DNA from: Pseudoalteromonas viridis
GTDB lineage: Bacteria > Pseudomonadota > Gammaproteobacteria > Enterobacterales > Alteromonadaceae
Direction of reading: 5' to 3'
Assembly: GCF_017742995.1 (NCBI RefSeq)
Contig: NZ_CP072425.1
Coordinates: 1,302,001 to 1,366,000, forward strand
Length of the DNA stretch: 64,000 bases
Shown: piece by piece, positions 26,429-42,865 of the stretch
Layout: every line of letters starts with the position of its first letter
Position numbering within the stretch: position 1 is the first letter of the stretch
The notes under the pieces: model-generated
Told to the model about the DNA's origin: nothing
Database searches by the model: none
The model's input: the letters and a program-made list of their open reading frames with translations, nothing else
Position numbers and translations under genes: made by a program

Positions 26429-27250
26429 ATGGATAAATACGCGGTTTTTGGAAACCCGATTAAGCATTCTAAATCTCCTGCCATTCATACGCAATTTGCC
26501 GGTCAGTTTAATTCGGTCATTGAGTACCGGGCCATACTGGCTGAATTGTCTGAATTCGAATCGACGGTAACAACGTTCTTTGCCCAAGGTGGCCTGGGTG
26601 CCAATGTCACTTTGCCCTTTAAAGAGCGTGCGTATCAATTGGCTGGCCAGTTGACGGAGCGAGCTAGGTTAGCTGGAGCAGTTAATACTTTGATGCTACA
26701 ACCAGATGGTTCAATACTGGGCGACAATACCGATGGTGCAGGGTTGGTTGCTGACTTACTGCGCCATATTAATACCTTGTCAGGTGCCGCAGTCCTGCTG
26801 ATTGGCGCGGGAGGCGCTGCGCGTGGCTGTGTTTATCCACTTTTGCAGGCCGGGGCTGCGAGTGTGGTGATTGCCAATCGTACCGCAGAAAAAGCACAGC
26901 AACTTGCCCTGTTATTTGGCGAATATGGCGAGGTGCAGGGCGTTGCACTTCATGACATCCCCGATAAGCACTATGATCTGGTGATTAACTCAACATCATC
27001 GAGTGTCACAGGGCAGGTGCCAGACGTCGACCCTCTGCATGTCAGCAACTGCGCACTGGCGTATGACATGTTCTATAGCGATCAGCAAACAGCTTTTTTG
27101 GCGTGGGTCGCCGAGCATAATGCGAAAGCGCACTATGTGGATGGTATGGGCATGCTGGTGGGGCAGGCGGCTGAAGCGTTTTCCCTATGGCGAGGTCAAA
27201 CCCCAGAGGTAGCGCCTGTGCTGAGTGCGATGAAAGAGGGCAGGCTATGA
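26429..27250 (+). CDS. aroE: Shikimate dehydrogenase (NADP+)
   Basis: Reduces 3-dehydroshikimate to shikimate in aromatic amino-acid synthesis. The ATG at 26429 is taken because [17 protein letters not shown] is the standard N-terminus; five codons upstream are open but have no start support. This gives 273 residues (272 in E. coli). Motifs: [15 protein letters not shown] (shikimate), [12 protein letters not shown] with the catalytic Lys, NTDGAG with the catalytic Asp, [15 protein letters not shown] (NADP loop), and [17 protein letters not shown]. The stop overlaps the next ATG (ATGA). Confidence 0.96.
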   Translation: MDKYAVFGNPIKHSKSPAIHTQFAGQFNSVIEYRAILAELSEFESTVTTFFAQGGLGANVTLPFKERAYQLAGQLTERARLAGAVNTLMLQPDGSILGDNTDGAGLVADLLRHINTLSGAAVLLIGAGGAARGCVYPLLQAGAASVVIANRTAEKAQQLALLFGEYGEVQGVALHDIPDKHYDLVINSTSSSVTGQVPDVDPLHVSNCALAYDMFYSDQQTAFLAWVAEHNAKAHYVDGMGMLVGQAAEAFSLWRGQTPEVAPVLSAMKEGRL

Positions 27251-27486
27251 ATCAGCAGATCCTGATCAATGATGATATTCACTACGATGATACACGTCAG
27301 TGCCTGGTATTCACCGCTATGGTATCGGGCATGCTGGTTTCTTGTGTGATTGAGACCACGCTGCCAAAAGAGCTGGCGCTCGCGCACTTTAAAGCACACC
27401 AGTTTGATTATGAGATGCAGGCCGAGCAGCAAATAGACGAAGAGGCGTACTCGGCTCAGGGGGAAATTGAGCTAATCCAGCTCTGA
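27247..27486 (+). CDS. yrdB: DUF1488 protein YrdB
   Basis: A 79-residue acidic protein whose ATG overlaps the aroE stop by 4 nt, so the start at 27247 is firm. [16 protein letters not shown] followed by [18 protein letters not shown] is the DUF1488 pattern. E. coli yrdB has the same place behind aroE. The function is unknown. The last 15 bases overlap the 3' end of convergent yrdA. Confidence 0.85.
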   Translation: MNQQILINDDIHYDDTRQCLVFTAMVSGMLVSCVIETTLPKELALAHFKAHQFDYEMQAEQQIDEEAYSAQGEIELIQL

Positions 27487-28020
27487 CAGGTAGTCGTCTT
27501 TGAGTTCGACATAGTTCTGCGCCGACGTTTTTAAAAAGGCGATCTCCTGCTCGTTGAGTGGCCGAGCCTGCTTAACCGGGCTGCCGACATACAGGTAGCC
27601 CGACTCCAGGCGTTTATTAGGAGGCACTAAAGCACCGCCACCTATGATCACATCATCCTCTACCACGACATTGTCCATAACAATTGCACCCATTCCGACT
27701 AGGATGCGATTGCCCAGCTGGCAGCCATGCAACATCACTTTGTGGCCAACGGTCACATCATCTCCAATGATCAGAGGGTAACCATCCGGGTTTGAAGCAC
27801 TTGCGCGAGTAAGATGTAATACGCTGCCATCCTGAACATTGGTACGTTTGCCAATCTTGATAAAGTTCACGTCTCCTCGTGCTGCGACTAAAGGCCAGAC
27901 ACTGCTGTCTTCTCCTACTTCTATATCGCCAACCAGAACGGCGCTTTCATCTACATATACGCCGGTGGCTAATTTTGGGGTTTTGCCTTTATAACTTCTG
28001 CCTTTGTATTTATTTGTCAT
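27472..28020 (-). CDS. yrdA: Gamma-carbonic-anhydrase-like hexapeptide protein YrdA
   Basis: A 182-residue left-handed beta-helix protein of the gamma-class carbonic anhydrase family (about 180-184 residues in E. coli). Repeated hexapeptides run from VLVGDIEVGEDSSVWPLVAA to MGAIVMDNVVVEDDVIIGGG. The metal-ligand histidines lie in SVLHLTRA and VTVGHKVMLHGC (Zn or Fe between subunits of the trimer). Whether it has real carbonic-anhydrase activity is unsettled for this subgroup. Convergent with yrdB, with overlapping 3' ends. Confidence 0.93.
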   Translation of the reverse strand: MTNKYKGRSYKGKTPKLATGVYVDESAVLVGDIEVGEDSSVWPLVAARGDVNFIKIGKRTNVQDGSVLHLTRASASNPDGYPLIIGDDVTVGHKVMLHGCQLGNRILVGMGAIVMDNVVVEDDVIIGGGALVPPNKRLESGYLYVGSPVKQARPLNEQEIAFLKTSAQNYVELKDDYLSELD

Positions 28021-28206
28021 TTTAGTATCCCTTTATTACCTGCTATTACCGCTATTCTCGCTACTGAGTTCAGTGTAGAGCTTTGCTATATAGATCTCCA
28101 GCCCCGTATAAAGCGCAATATTGCATGTTTTACATGCATTTTTACGCTGTTTGGTATGATTTTCATTCGAACGCACCGTTTTTCTCACTTTTCTTCAAAA
28201 AAGGGG

Positions 28207-28234
28207 TTGCGCTGGGTTTCGATTTCCCTATAAT
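28207..28234 (+). promoter_or_regulatory. Promoter P1 of rRNA operon 1
   Basis: TTGCGC and TATAAT are spaced by 16 nt, preceded by an AT-rich stretch that could be an UP element and followed by GCGC, a GC-rich discriminator typical of stringently controlled rRNA promoters. The same element, with TTGCAT, precedes the second operon at 35896-35923. Confidence 0.7.
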
Positions 28235-28332
28235 GCGCATCCACCGACACGGGGCACAACGCTGAAAAGCAACGAGCTAAGTGGAGGGAAAGCCAAACGG
28301 AAAGCTTAATTAAGAAAAATTAAATTTTCTAG

Positions 28333-28360
28333 TTGACTTTAAAAGTGAAGCGGTTAATAT
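28333..28360 (+). promoter_or_regulatory. Promoter P2 of rRNA operon 1
   Basis: TTGACT and TAATAT with a 16-nt spacer are followed by GGCGCTCC, a GC-rich discriminator. The sequence is repeated exactly before the second operon (36021-36048). Confidence 0.75.
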
Positions 28361-28636
28361 GGCGCTCCACTTCGCAGCAAGGCTGCGGTAACTAACAAGG
28401 TTAGTTATTTTGTTCTTTAAAAATATGAAGCAATCATCTGTGTGGGCACTCGTACAGATTGAGTTCTAACAGCGGATTTCAGTTTTACTGGATGACGCAA
28501 AAAATTTAGAGTCTCAACTGAACTGAGTGACTAACATAGTCAATTCGTTTTGATTTTACTTTTTTGAAAAGTAGAAACAGACAAAATCAGAATTCATTGA
28601 GCATGGTTTGAAGTTTACTTCAAACAAAAAACTTTT

Positions 28637-30168
<1,532 letters not shown>

Positions 30169-30437
30169 TCGACTTAGAACTGATTTGTTCGAAGTGTCCA
30201 CACAGATGATTGTTGCTTGGTAAGCTTGCTTGCTGAGTGATATTGCTCTTTAAAAATTTGGAAAGCTGATATTAAATTCTCGGAATGACAATGAAAATTG
30301 TTGTTCTATAGAGTTTTCGAAAGAAAAATGCCGATAAATTCGCAAGAATTTATTAGCGTCTACTTTAGTATTACTTAACTTCTGGCGAAGTTAAAACTGT
30401 CTTTAGCAGTACAATTCAAAACTATTTTGGGTTGTAT
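30169..30437 (+). other. 16S-23S internal spacer, operon 1, no tRNA
   Basis: 269 nt of spacer. It holds a boxA-like TTGCTCTTTAAAAATTT near 30242 for antitermination and AT-rich processing stems. I searched it by eye for tRNA-Ile/Ala features (GGTTCGA loop, CCA end) and found none. The spacer of operon 2 (37851-38119) is nearly the same. Confidence 0.8.
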
Positions 30438-33318
<2,881 letters not shown>

Positions 33319-33432
33319 ACAACGCCAAAGTGGTTTTGTTTGTTAGAAGTTAAGAATTAAAGTAGACAAAGAATTTAATACGCTTTTCCAGATTTTAGTG
33401 AGACGTTGATAAACGTCTTGCACAACAGTTTA

Positions 33433-33550
33433 TGCTTGGTAACCATAGCGTTTTGGAACCACCTGACTCCATGCCGAACTCAGTAGTGAAACGAAATAGC
33501 GCCGATGATAGTGTGGGGTTTCCCATGTGAAAGTAGGACATTGCCAAGCG
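33433..33550 (+). rRNA. rrf: 5S ribosomal RNA, operon 1
   Basis: A full 5S gene with the helix I pair GCTTGG (33434-33439) / CCAAGC (33544-33549), the loop A-helix II region ACCTGACTCCATGCCGAACT and GTAGTGAAACG. The helix I sequence differs from the operon 2 copy in a paired manner. Its 3' half from 33477 on is the first unit of a tandem array (see 33477-34470). Confidence 0.93.
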
Positions 33551-34470
33551 CCAAATAAAAGAAACCCGTTGCAGAAATGCAGCGGGTTTTTTGCGTTTGG
33601 AGTAAAGTACTTCCATGTAGTATCTCCCCTTCGCGCATCCATGCGCTCACTTCCTCGAACTGCGAAGCGTTGCTTCGGTTTCTCGTCACCCAAACTCAGT
33701 AGTGAAACGAAATAGCGCCGATGATAGTGTGGGGTTTCCCATGTGAAAGTAGGACATTGCCAAGCGCCAAATAAAAGAAACCCGTTGCAGAAATGCAGCG
33801 GGTTTTTTGCGTTTGGAGTAAAGTACTTCCATGTAGTATCTCCCCTTCGCGCATCCATGCGCTCACTTCCTCGAACTGCGAAGCGTTGCTTCGGTTTCTC
33901 GTCACCCAAACTCAGTAGTGAAACGAAATAGCGCCGATGATAGTGTGGGGTTTCCCATGTGAAAGTAGGACATTGCCAAGCGCCAAATAAAAGAAACCCG
34001 TTGCAGAAATGCAGCGGGTTTTTTGCGTTTGGAGTAAAGTACTTCCATGTAGTATCTCCCCTTCGCGCATCCATGCGCTCACTTCCTCGAACTGCGAAGC
34101 GTTGCTTCGGTTTCTCGTCACCCAAACTCAGTAGTGAAACGAAATAGCGCCGATGATAGTGTGGGGTTTCCCATGTGAAAGTAGGACATTGCCAAGCTCC
34201 TAATAAAAGAAACCCGTTGCAGAAATGCAGCGGGTTTTTTGCGTTTGGAGTAAAGTACTTCCATGTAGTATCTCCCCTTCGCGCATCCATGCGCTCACTT
34301 CCTCGAACTGCGAAGCGTTGCTTCGGTTTCTCGTCACCCAAACTCAGTAGTGAAACGAAATAGCGCCGATGATAGTGTGGGGTTTCCCATGTGAAAGTAG
34401 GACATCGCCAGGGCCTTATAAGAGAAACCCGTTGCAGTAATGCAGCGGGTTTTTTGCTATATGTGATTTA
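33477..34470 (+). repeat. 216-bp tandem array of 5S rRNA 3' halves with terminators
   Basis: Units start at 33477 (the 3' half of the real 5S), 33693, 33909, 34125 and, partial, 34341, giving an exact 216-bp period. Each begins AACTCAGTAGTGAAACGAAA, carries about 73 nt of the 5S 3' half, then the AACCCGTTGCAG hairpin terminator, then about 110 bp of spacer ending GTTTCTCGTCACCCA. Copies 1-3 look identical. Copy 4 has CTCCTAATAAAAG instead of CGCCAAATAAAAG, and the last has a CATCGCCAGGGCC end like the operon 2 5S. The 5S 5' half is missing from units 2-5, so none can fold as a 5S. Confidence 0.9.
33562..33592 (+). terminator. rRNA operon 1 terminator (first of five copies)
   Basis: AACCCGTTGCA / TGCAGCGGGTT stem with a GAAA loop and a six-T tail, 12 nt after the 5S end. 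Copies recur every 216 bp at about 33778, 33994 and 34210, with a variant at 34426, because they belong to the tandem array. Another copy ends operon 2. Confidence 0.9.
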
Positions 34471-34499
34471 AAAAAGTTGTAGAAAGAGCGGTGTTGTCT

Positions 34500-34620
34500 G
34501 TTCATCCATGAAGCTGGGTTGGATGGTGAAATAGGTCTGCGTTCTCTAAAATGGCTTATTTCACCTTGCGCAAAGTAAATGCACTCGCGTTGCTCGCTGT
34601 CATTGTACTTTGCACTTAAT
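34500..34620 (+). repeat. Flank shared with the downstream side of rRNA operon 2
   Basis: About 120 bp (TCATCCATGAAGCTGGGTTG ... GTACTTTGCACTTAAT) recurs at about 41333-41460 with few changes and a small tandem duplication (GATGGTGGAA) in the second copy. The homology ends at the IS630 remnant here, showing that the duplicated block reaches beyond the rRNA genes. Confidence 0.8.
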
Positions 34621-35495
34621 ACCAAATTGATTAAATTTATGATCTAATATCAAAATCTAATATCCATCGATGTGATAATGATTTTGCAGCCCTCTGAATT
34701 TATTAAACTCTTCAAACAGACTAAAGATCCCAGAAAGAAAGTGCGCATGCTCGCGCTGGCTCATTTCTTTGAAGGTCAGTCGCACAAGCGTGAACAAATG
34801 GGTGAAAGACTATCTCGACTATGGATTAGAAGGCCTGGAAGAACTGCCTCGCTCGGGCCGCCCTTGCAAACTGGATGATGCACAGCTGAAGCAGCTTAAA
34901 GCATATGTACTTGACTCTATAGACCGCATGGAAGGTGGTCGGCTAACACTAGAAGTGTATTCAGCAGTATAGATCTGAATCCTTGCACATAGAATACGAG
35001 TTGTCAGCCGTCCACAGGTTGCTGAAAAGGCAAAACTTCTCATGGATCAGCAGTCGGTCAATCCACCCTAAAGGGGATCAAGCTCGCCAGGAAGCTTTTA
35101 AAAAACTTTGAGCTGGAAACGATCCTTCACACCCCGGGACACCTGCTTCCTGAGCGCATTGATGTATGGTTTCAGGATGAAGCGCGATTTGGTCAGCAAA
35201 CTTCAACAACAAAGGTGTGGGCTGAAAAAGGCTCACGCCCAAGAGTCGTAAAGCAACAACAATTCGAATATGCCTATCTGTTTGGTGCTGTGTGTCCAAC
35301 GACTGGCGAAACAGAAGCACTCATCTCACCTTTAGTGAACAAAGAAGTCATGTATTCTCACCTGGAGCAAATATCACAAAGGACTCAACCAGGAAGAATA
35401 GTTGTGGTCGCCATGGATCGCGCAGCCTGGGACCCAAAAAAGTTTTGGTCAATGTCCATCCATATAGTCTCTTATCCTAGCCTATCACCTGACTA
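34621..35495 (+). mobile_element. Decayed IS630-family insertion element
   Basis: Remnant of an IS630-type transposase on the plus strand, broken by several frameshifts. Pieces seen in order: ILQPSEFIKLFKQTKDPRKK (from 34672), then in another frame SRTSVNKWVKDYLDYGLEGL and PRSGRPCKLDDAQLKQLKAY, then IDVWFQDEARFGQQ with the first catalytic Asp and VWAEKGSRPRVVKQQQFEYA. Last comes VVVAMDRAAWD with the second Asp. The expected SPELNP segment with the third catalytic residue is damaged (PYSLLS / SLSPD). The left end TACCAAATTGATTAAATT abuts the duplicated rRNA flank at 34620. The right end was not identified. Not functional. Confidence 0.8.
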
Positions 35496-35895
35496 ACAGA
35501 ATTAAAGCTTTCTATGCTGCATTTATATTGCTGGCTAAATATCATTAAGATAATGGCCCAAGCACATACCACATCTAGTAAATAATGAAGAGGGATTGCC
35601 TTTACGTCTATCGTAGCACGGTTGAACAAGGCACTATTTGTATAGGAAGCAAACTGAAGAGAGTCTAGCAATTCAATTTTTTAAACTTTCTGGTTCTGTT
35701 TATGCCCAGTGTTATATATCTGGGAAGGAGAAGAAACAAAAGGCTGGCTAGGAACGTCTCTCATAACATGGCCTGTAATACTGTCTATTTTAAATGTTAT
35801 CCACAGCTGGTTGTGGGTATTTTGTTTGTGATTTGTGAGTATTTGGGGTGGTGCGCGGTGGTGATATTTTATCGAGAGAAAAATGCAAAAAAGGG
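35496..35895. other. Gene-free region upstream of rRNA operon 2
   Basis: About 400 bp with only short chance frames. It contains one perfect DnaA-box sequence TTATCCACA at 35797-35805, part of an inverted repeat CCACA-GCTGGT-TGTGG. It grades into an AT-rich tract before promoter P1 of operon 2. The left part may include the lost right end of the IS630 element. Confidence 0.5.
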
Positions 35896-35923
35896 TTGCA
35901 TCACTTTTCGATTTCCCTATAAT
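35896..35923 (+). promoter_or_regulatory. Promoter P1 of rRNA operon 2
   Basis: TTGCAT and TATAAT with a 16-nt spacer and the same GCGCATCC discriminator as in operon 1. The -35 box differs by one base from operon 1 (TTGCGC) and the sequence upstream of it is unrelated, so upstream activation could differ between operons. Confidence 0.7.
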
Positions 35924-36020
35924 GCGCATCCACCGACACGGGGCACAACGCTGAAAAGCAACGAGCCAAGTGAAGGGAAAGCCAAACGGAAAGCTTAATT
36001 AAGAAAATTAAATTTTCTAG

Positions 36021-36048
36021 TTGACTTTAAAAGTGAAGCGGTTAATAT
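36021..36048 (+). promoter_or_regulatory. Promoter P2 of rRNA operon 2
   Basis: TTGACT-16 nt-TAATAT followed by GGCGCTCC, identical to P2 of operon 1. Confidence 0.75.
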
Positions 36049-36318
36049 GGCGCTCCACTTCGCAGCAAGGCTGCGGTAACTAACAAAGGTTAGTTACACT
36101 GTTCTTTAAAAATATGAAGCAATCATCTGTGTGGGCACTCGTACAGATTGAGTTCTAACAGCGGATTTTAGTTTTACTGAATGACGCACAAAAATTTAGA
36201 GTCTCAACTGAACTGAGTGACTATAACAGTCAATTCGATTTCTCTTTATTTATAGAGAGTAATCAAAATCAGAATTCATTGAGCATGGTTTGAAGTTTAC
36301 TTCAAACAAAAAACTTTT

Positions 36319-37850
<1,532 letters not shown>

Positions 37851-38119
37851 TCGACTTAGAACTAATTTGTTCGAAGTGTCCACACAGATGATTGTTGCTT
37901 GGTAAGCTTGCTTACTGAGTGATATTGCTCTTTAAAAATTTGGAAAGCTGATATTAAATTCTCGGAATGACAATGAAAATTGTTGTTCTATAGAGTTTTC
38001 GAAAGAAAAATGCCGATAAATTCGCAAGAATTTATTAGCGTCTACTTTAGTATTACTTAACTTCTGGCGAAGTTAAAACTGTCTTTGACACTACAATTCA
38101 AAACTATTTTGGGTTGTAT

Positions 38120-40999
<2,880 letters not shown>

Positions 41000-41111
41000 A
41001 CAACGCCAAAGTGGTTTTGTTTGTTAGAAGTTAAGAATTAAAGTAGACAAAGAATTTAATACGCTTTTCCAGATTTTAGTGAGACGTTGATAAACGTCTT
41101 GCATACAGATT

Positions 41112-41228
41112 TTCCTGGTGAAAATAGCATTTTGGAACCACCTGACCCCATGCCGAACTCAGTAGTGAAACGAAATAGCGCCGATGATAGTGTGGGGTTT
41201 CCCATGTGAAAGTAGGACATCGCCAGGG
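41112..41228 (+). rRNA. rrf: 5S ribosomal RNA, operon 2
   Basis: A full 5S gene with the helix I pair CCTGG / CCAGG (TTCCTGGTG ... CATCGCCAGGG) and ACCTGACCCCATGCCGAACT. Its helix I differs from the operon 1 5S on both strands of the stem, while the middle is the same. Here no tandem copies follow. Confidence 0.93.
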
Positions 41229-41238
41229 CCTTATAAGA

Positions 41239-41273
41239 GAAACCCGTTGCAGCAATGCAGCGGGTTTTTTTGC
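41239..41273 (+). terminator. rRNA operon 2 terminator
   Basis: AACCCGTTGCA / TGCAGCGGGTT stem with a GCAA-type loop followed by seven T, 10 nt after the 5S. Confidence 0.9.
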
Positions 41274-42041
41274 TATGTGCGATTAAGAAAGTGCTGATGG
41301 GCTGTAGCTGTAGATAGAATAGTATCGCCTATTCATCCATGAAGCTGGGTTGGATGGTGGAAGATGGTGGAATAGGTCTGCGTTCTCTAAAATGGCTTAT
41401 TTCACCTTGCGCAAAGTAAATGCACTCGCGTTGCTCACTGTCATTGTACTTTGCACTTAATTTATCCATGAATATCATCGACATTAGTACTTCCATGTAC
41501 GTCAAACCCGTTGCAGCAATGCAGCGGGTTTTTTGCTATGTGCGATTTAAAATGCTGTAGCTGCTGTAAATCCACACCGATCGTATGATAAATGCGCCGG
41601 AACAAACGTACTCAACACCGAGAAAATGGTTTAAACAGATCCCGCATCGCGTGCGGGATGACAGCGGAGTTGTTGGAGGCGGATCAGAACTGGACCAATA
41701 TTGAGTCGCTGCTGGAGTGGGTTAAAAGTACTCTCTTTATAGACCGATAGCTTTTAAAGAAGTCGCTTATATTTCGACTCTTATAGCCCACACTAACGTC
41801 CTCCCGCACTTGATGCGGGATCTTCTAACAGGCCACACCGTGAGCATGAGCTGCACTGAGATCCGACAATCACTATCAGGCTCCAAACAACAAAAGCTCG
41901 AATCAAATGAGGTCGGCTTTTTTGCATTTAGCCTCTCAGCAATAGTTAAGCCAGCTCATTTATCTTGCGAGCTAAAGCGCGACTTTACACCACAGTATTT
42001 TCACTCAGGTGCTTACATTGCTCTGTACGCAATGACCCGTT
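41274..42041. other. Intergenic region after rRNA operon 2 with terminator copy and palindromes
   Basis: No supported gene in about 770 bp. It holds the flank shared with operon 1 (41333-41460). A second copy of the rRNA terminator follows at about 41504-41536 (AACCCGTTGCAG...GCGGGTTTTTT), preceded by AGTACTTCCATGTA, a piece of the 216-bp array spacer. Two GC palindromes lie at 41642-41661 and 41803-41823. A plus-strand frame at 41810-42070 begins inside a palindrome and is judged to be chance. Confidence 0.6.
41642..41823. repeat. Pair of CCCGCA/TGCGGG extragenic palindromes
   Basis: Two similar hairpins: TCCCGCATCGCGTGCGGGA near 41642-41661 and TCCCGCACTTGATGCGGGA near 41803-41823. Each has a 7-bp perfect stem and a 5-nt loop of unrelated sequence, so the stem is conserved and the loop is not. 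They look like REP-type extragenic elements. Confidence 0.6.
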
Positions 42042-42263
42042 ATGATGAACATTCGTTGCCGTGGTTCTGAGCTGATTGTGTCTTTATATTTAATTGTTCT
42101 CTTTATTATTTTTGCCCTGTTTGGCTGTGCTTCCACCTATCTGGTGAAGTTTATTTATTGTTATTGGGTAAAGAAGCGGATCGAAGTTAGGTATGTGTGG
42201 CGGGCATGCCTGTGTGCTTTGCTCATTATACCCATTTCATTACTGAGTCAGTGGCTAGTTTAG
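42042..42263 (+). CDS. Possible small membrane protein
   Basis: A 73-codon frame starting at a double ATG. Two hydrophobic stretches, LIVSLYLIVLFIIFALFGCA and ACLCALLIIPISLLSQWLV, flank a basic loop (YWVKKRIEVR), as in a two-pass inner-membrane protein. A hairpin follows the stop directly. There is no clear ribosome site and no recognised family, so it may be chance; the amphipathic layout and the hairpin are the only support. Confidence 0.4.
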   Translation: MMNIRCRGSELIVSLYLIVLFIIFALFGCASTYLVKFIYCYWVKKRIEVRYVWRACLCALLIIPISLLSQWLV

Positions 42264-42270
42264 AGAACAG

Positions 42271-42291
42271 GCTGCCAGGCTTTCTGGCAGC
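42271..42291 (+). terminator. Hairpin after the small membrane-protein frame
   Basis: An 8-bp perfect stem GCTGCCAG / CTGGCAGC with a GCTTT loop, 7 nt after the stop. The tail has only two T, so termination is uncertain. Confidence 0.4.
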
Positions 42292-42318
42292 TTAACAGAG
42301 GCGTTGTTCTAGTGGTTA

Positions 42319-42478
42319 TACCAATTTGCTTAATTAAGTGTTCTATTTTGAGGCGAGAAAATATGTTCGATAACTAGGCAAAAATTTTGCTATTTAGTTG
42401 TTCTAAGTGAGAAATTTTTAACACAGTTAGCGTCATATTTGCTCCGTCAAATTGAACAGGTATTAAGTGAAATTGGTA
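42319..42478. mobile_element. MITE-like element, about 160 bp
   Basis: Terminal inverted repeats TACCAATTTGCTTAAT (left) and TACCAATTTCACTTAAT (right, reverse complement), flanked by TTA on both sides (42316-42318 and 42479-42481). If TACC/GGTA ends are read as TA duplications, the insertion fits the TA target of IS630-type elements. No coding potential. The left end resembles that of the IS630 remnant at 34621 (TACCAAATTGATTAAATT), so it may be mobilised by a related transposase. It abuts the stop codon of the gene at 42479. Confidence 0.65.
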
Positions 42479-42856
42479 TTACTTCAGCGTGATTGCCTGG
42501 CATTCACGATTGATACATAGAGCCTGTATGGGCAGTACTTGTTTGCAAACTTCACTGGGTGGAGTCTGTTGGTTGATTGCCTGCTCTTTTTGCGTAATGG
42601 CCATCGCCATTTGCTCGACCTGAGTTTCATCGACATTGCGCACCGAATACACAACATACTGACTTGGTCCGCCGCAGGTTTGTCGCTCACCGACACCGAT
42701 CACTTTACATTGAAAGCTCGCATCGCACCCTTTATCTTCCACTAACTCTGACAGTGCCTGATTATCATCATCGTGGTTGTGTGGTGTAGTTTGAGTGCTA
42801 CTACAAGCACTGAGTAAGCCCGTCAGTAAAAAAAGCGCCAAACACTGATACTTCAT
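42479..42856 (-). CDS. Predicted lipoprotein with paired cysteine pattern (paralogue 1)
   Basis: A 125-residue lipoprotein: signal peptide with lipobox LSAC (Cys18), then a His/Asp-rich linker (HNHDDDN). A compact domain follows with CDASFQCKVIGVGERQTCGG, PSQYVVYSVRNVD and a C-terminal CINRECQA. At least six cysteines after the lipid site suggest disulfides in the periplasm. The next gene encodes a protein with the same Cys pattern, so the pair arose by duplication. No function is recognised. The MITE element touches its TAA stop codon, which is formed by the flanking TTA repeat. Confidence 0.8.
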   Translation of the reverse strand: MKYQCLALFLLTGLLSACSSTQTTPHNHDDDNQALSELVEDKGCDASFQCKVIGVGERQTCGGPSQYVVYSVRNVDETQVEQMAMAITQKEQAINQQTPPSEVCKQVLPIQALCINRECQAITLK

Positions 42857-42865
42857 CGAAAATCC

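Larger units (their letters stand above)
28021..28636 (+). other. Leader and promoter region of the first rRNA operon
   Basis: No gene. An AT-rich upstream part leads to two sigma70 promoters (28207-28234 and 28333-28360). A boxA-like TGTTCTTTAAAAA at 28411-28423 probably nucleates the rRNA antitermination complex. A leader with stems for RNase III processing ends just before the 16S 5' end at 28637. Confidence 0.7.

Noticed and set aside
30169..30437. Spacer tRNA genes (Ile/Ala) between 16S and 23S
   Set aside because: No cloverleaf, T-loop or CCA end was found in either spacer.
33430..34341. A 303-codon minus-strand frame with three near-identical 72-residue repeats
   Set aside because: It is antisense to the 5S array; the 216-bp period keeps a frame open by chance and the peptide has no known domain or ribosome site.
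33477..34470. CRISPR-like array
   Set aside because: Units are 216 bp direct copies with no variable spacers, and they consist of 5S rRNA and terminator sequence.
35215..35496. Intact IS630 transposase
   Set aside because: Only fragments in different frames remain and the last catalytic motif is destroyed.
41810..42070. 86-codon frame after rRNA operon 2
   Set aside because: It starts within an extragenic palindrome, has no ribosome site, and its composition looks non-coding.
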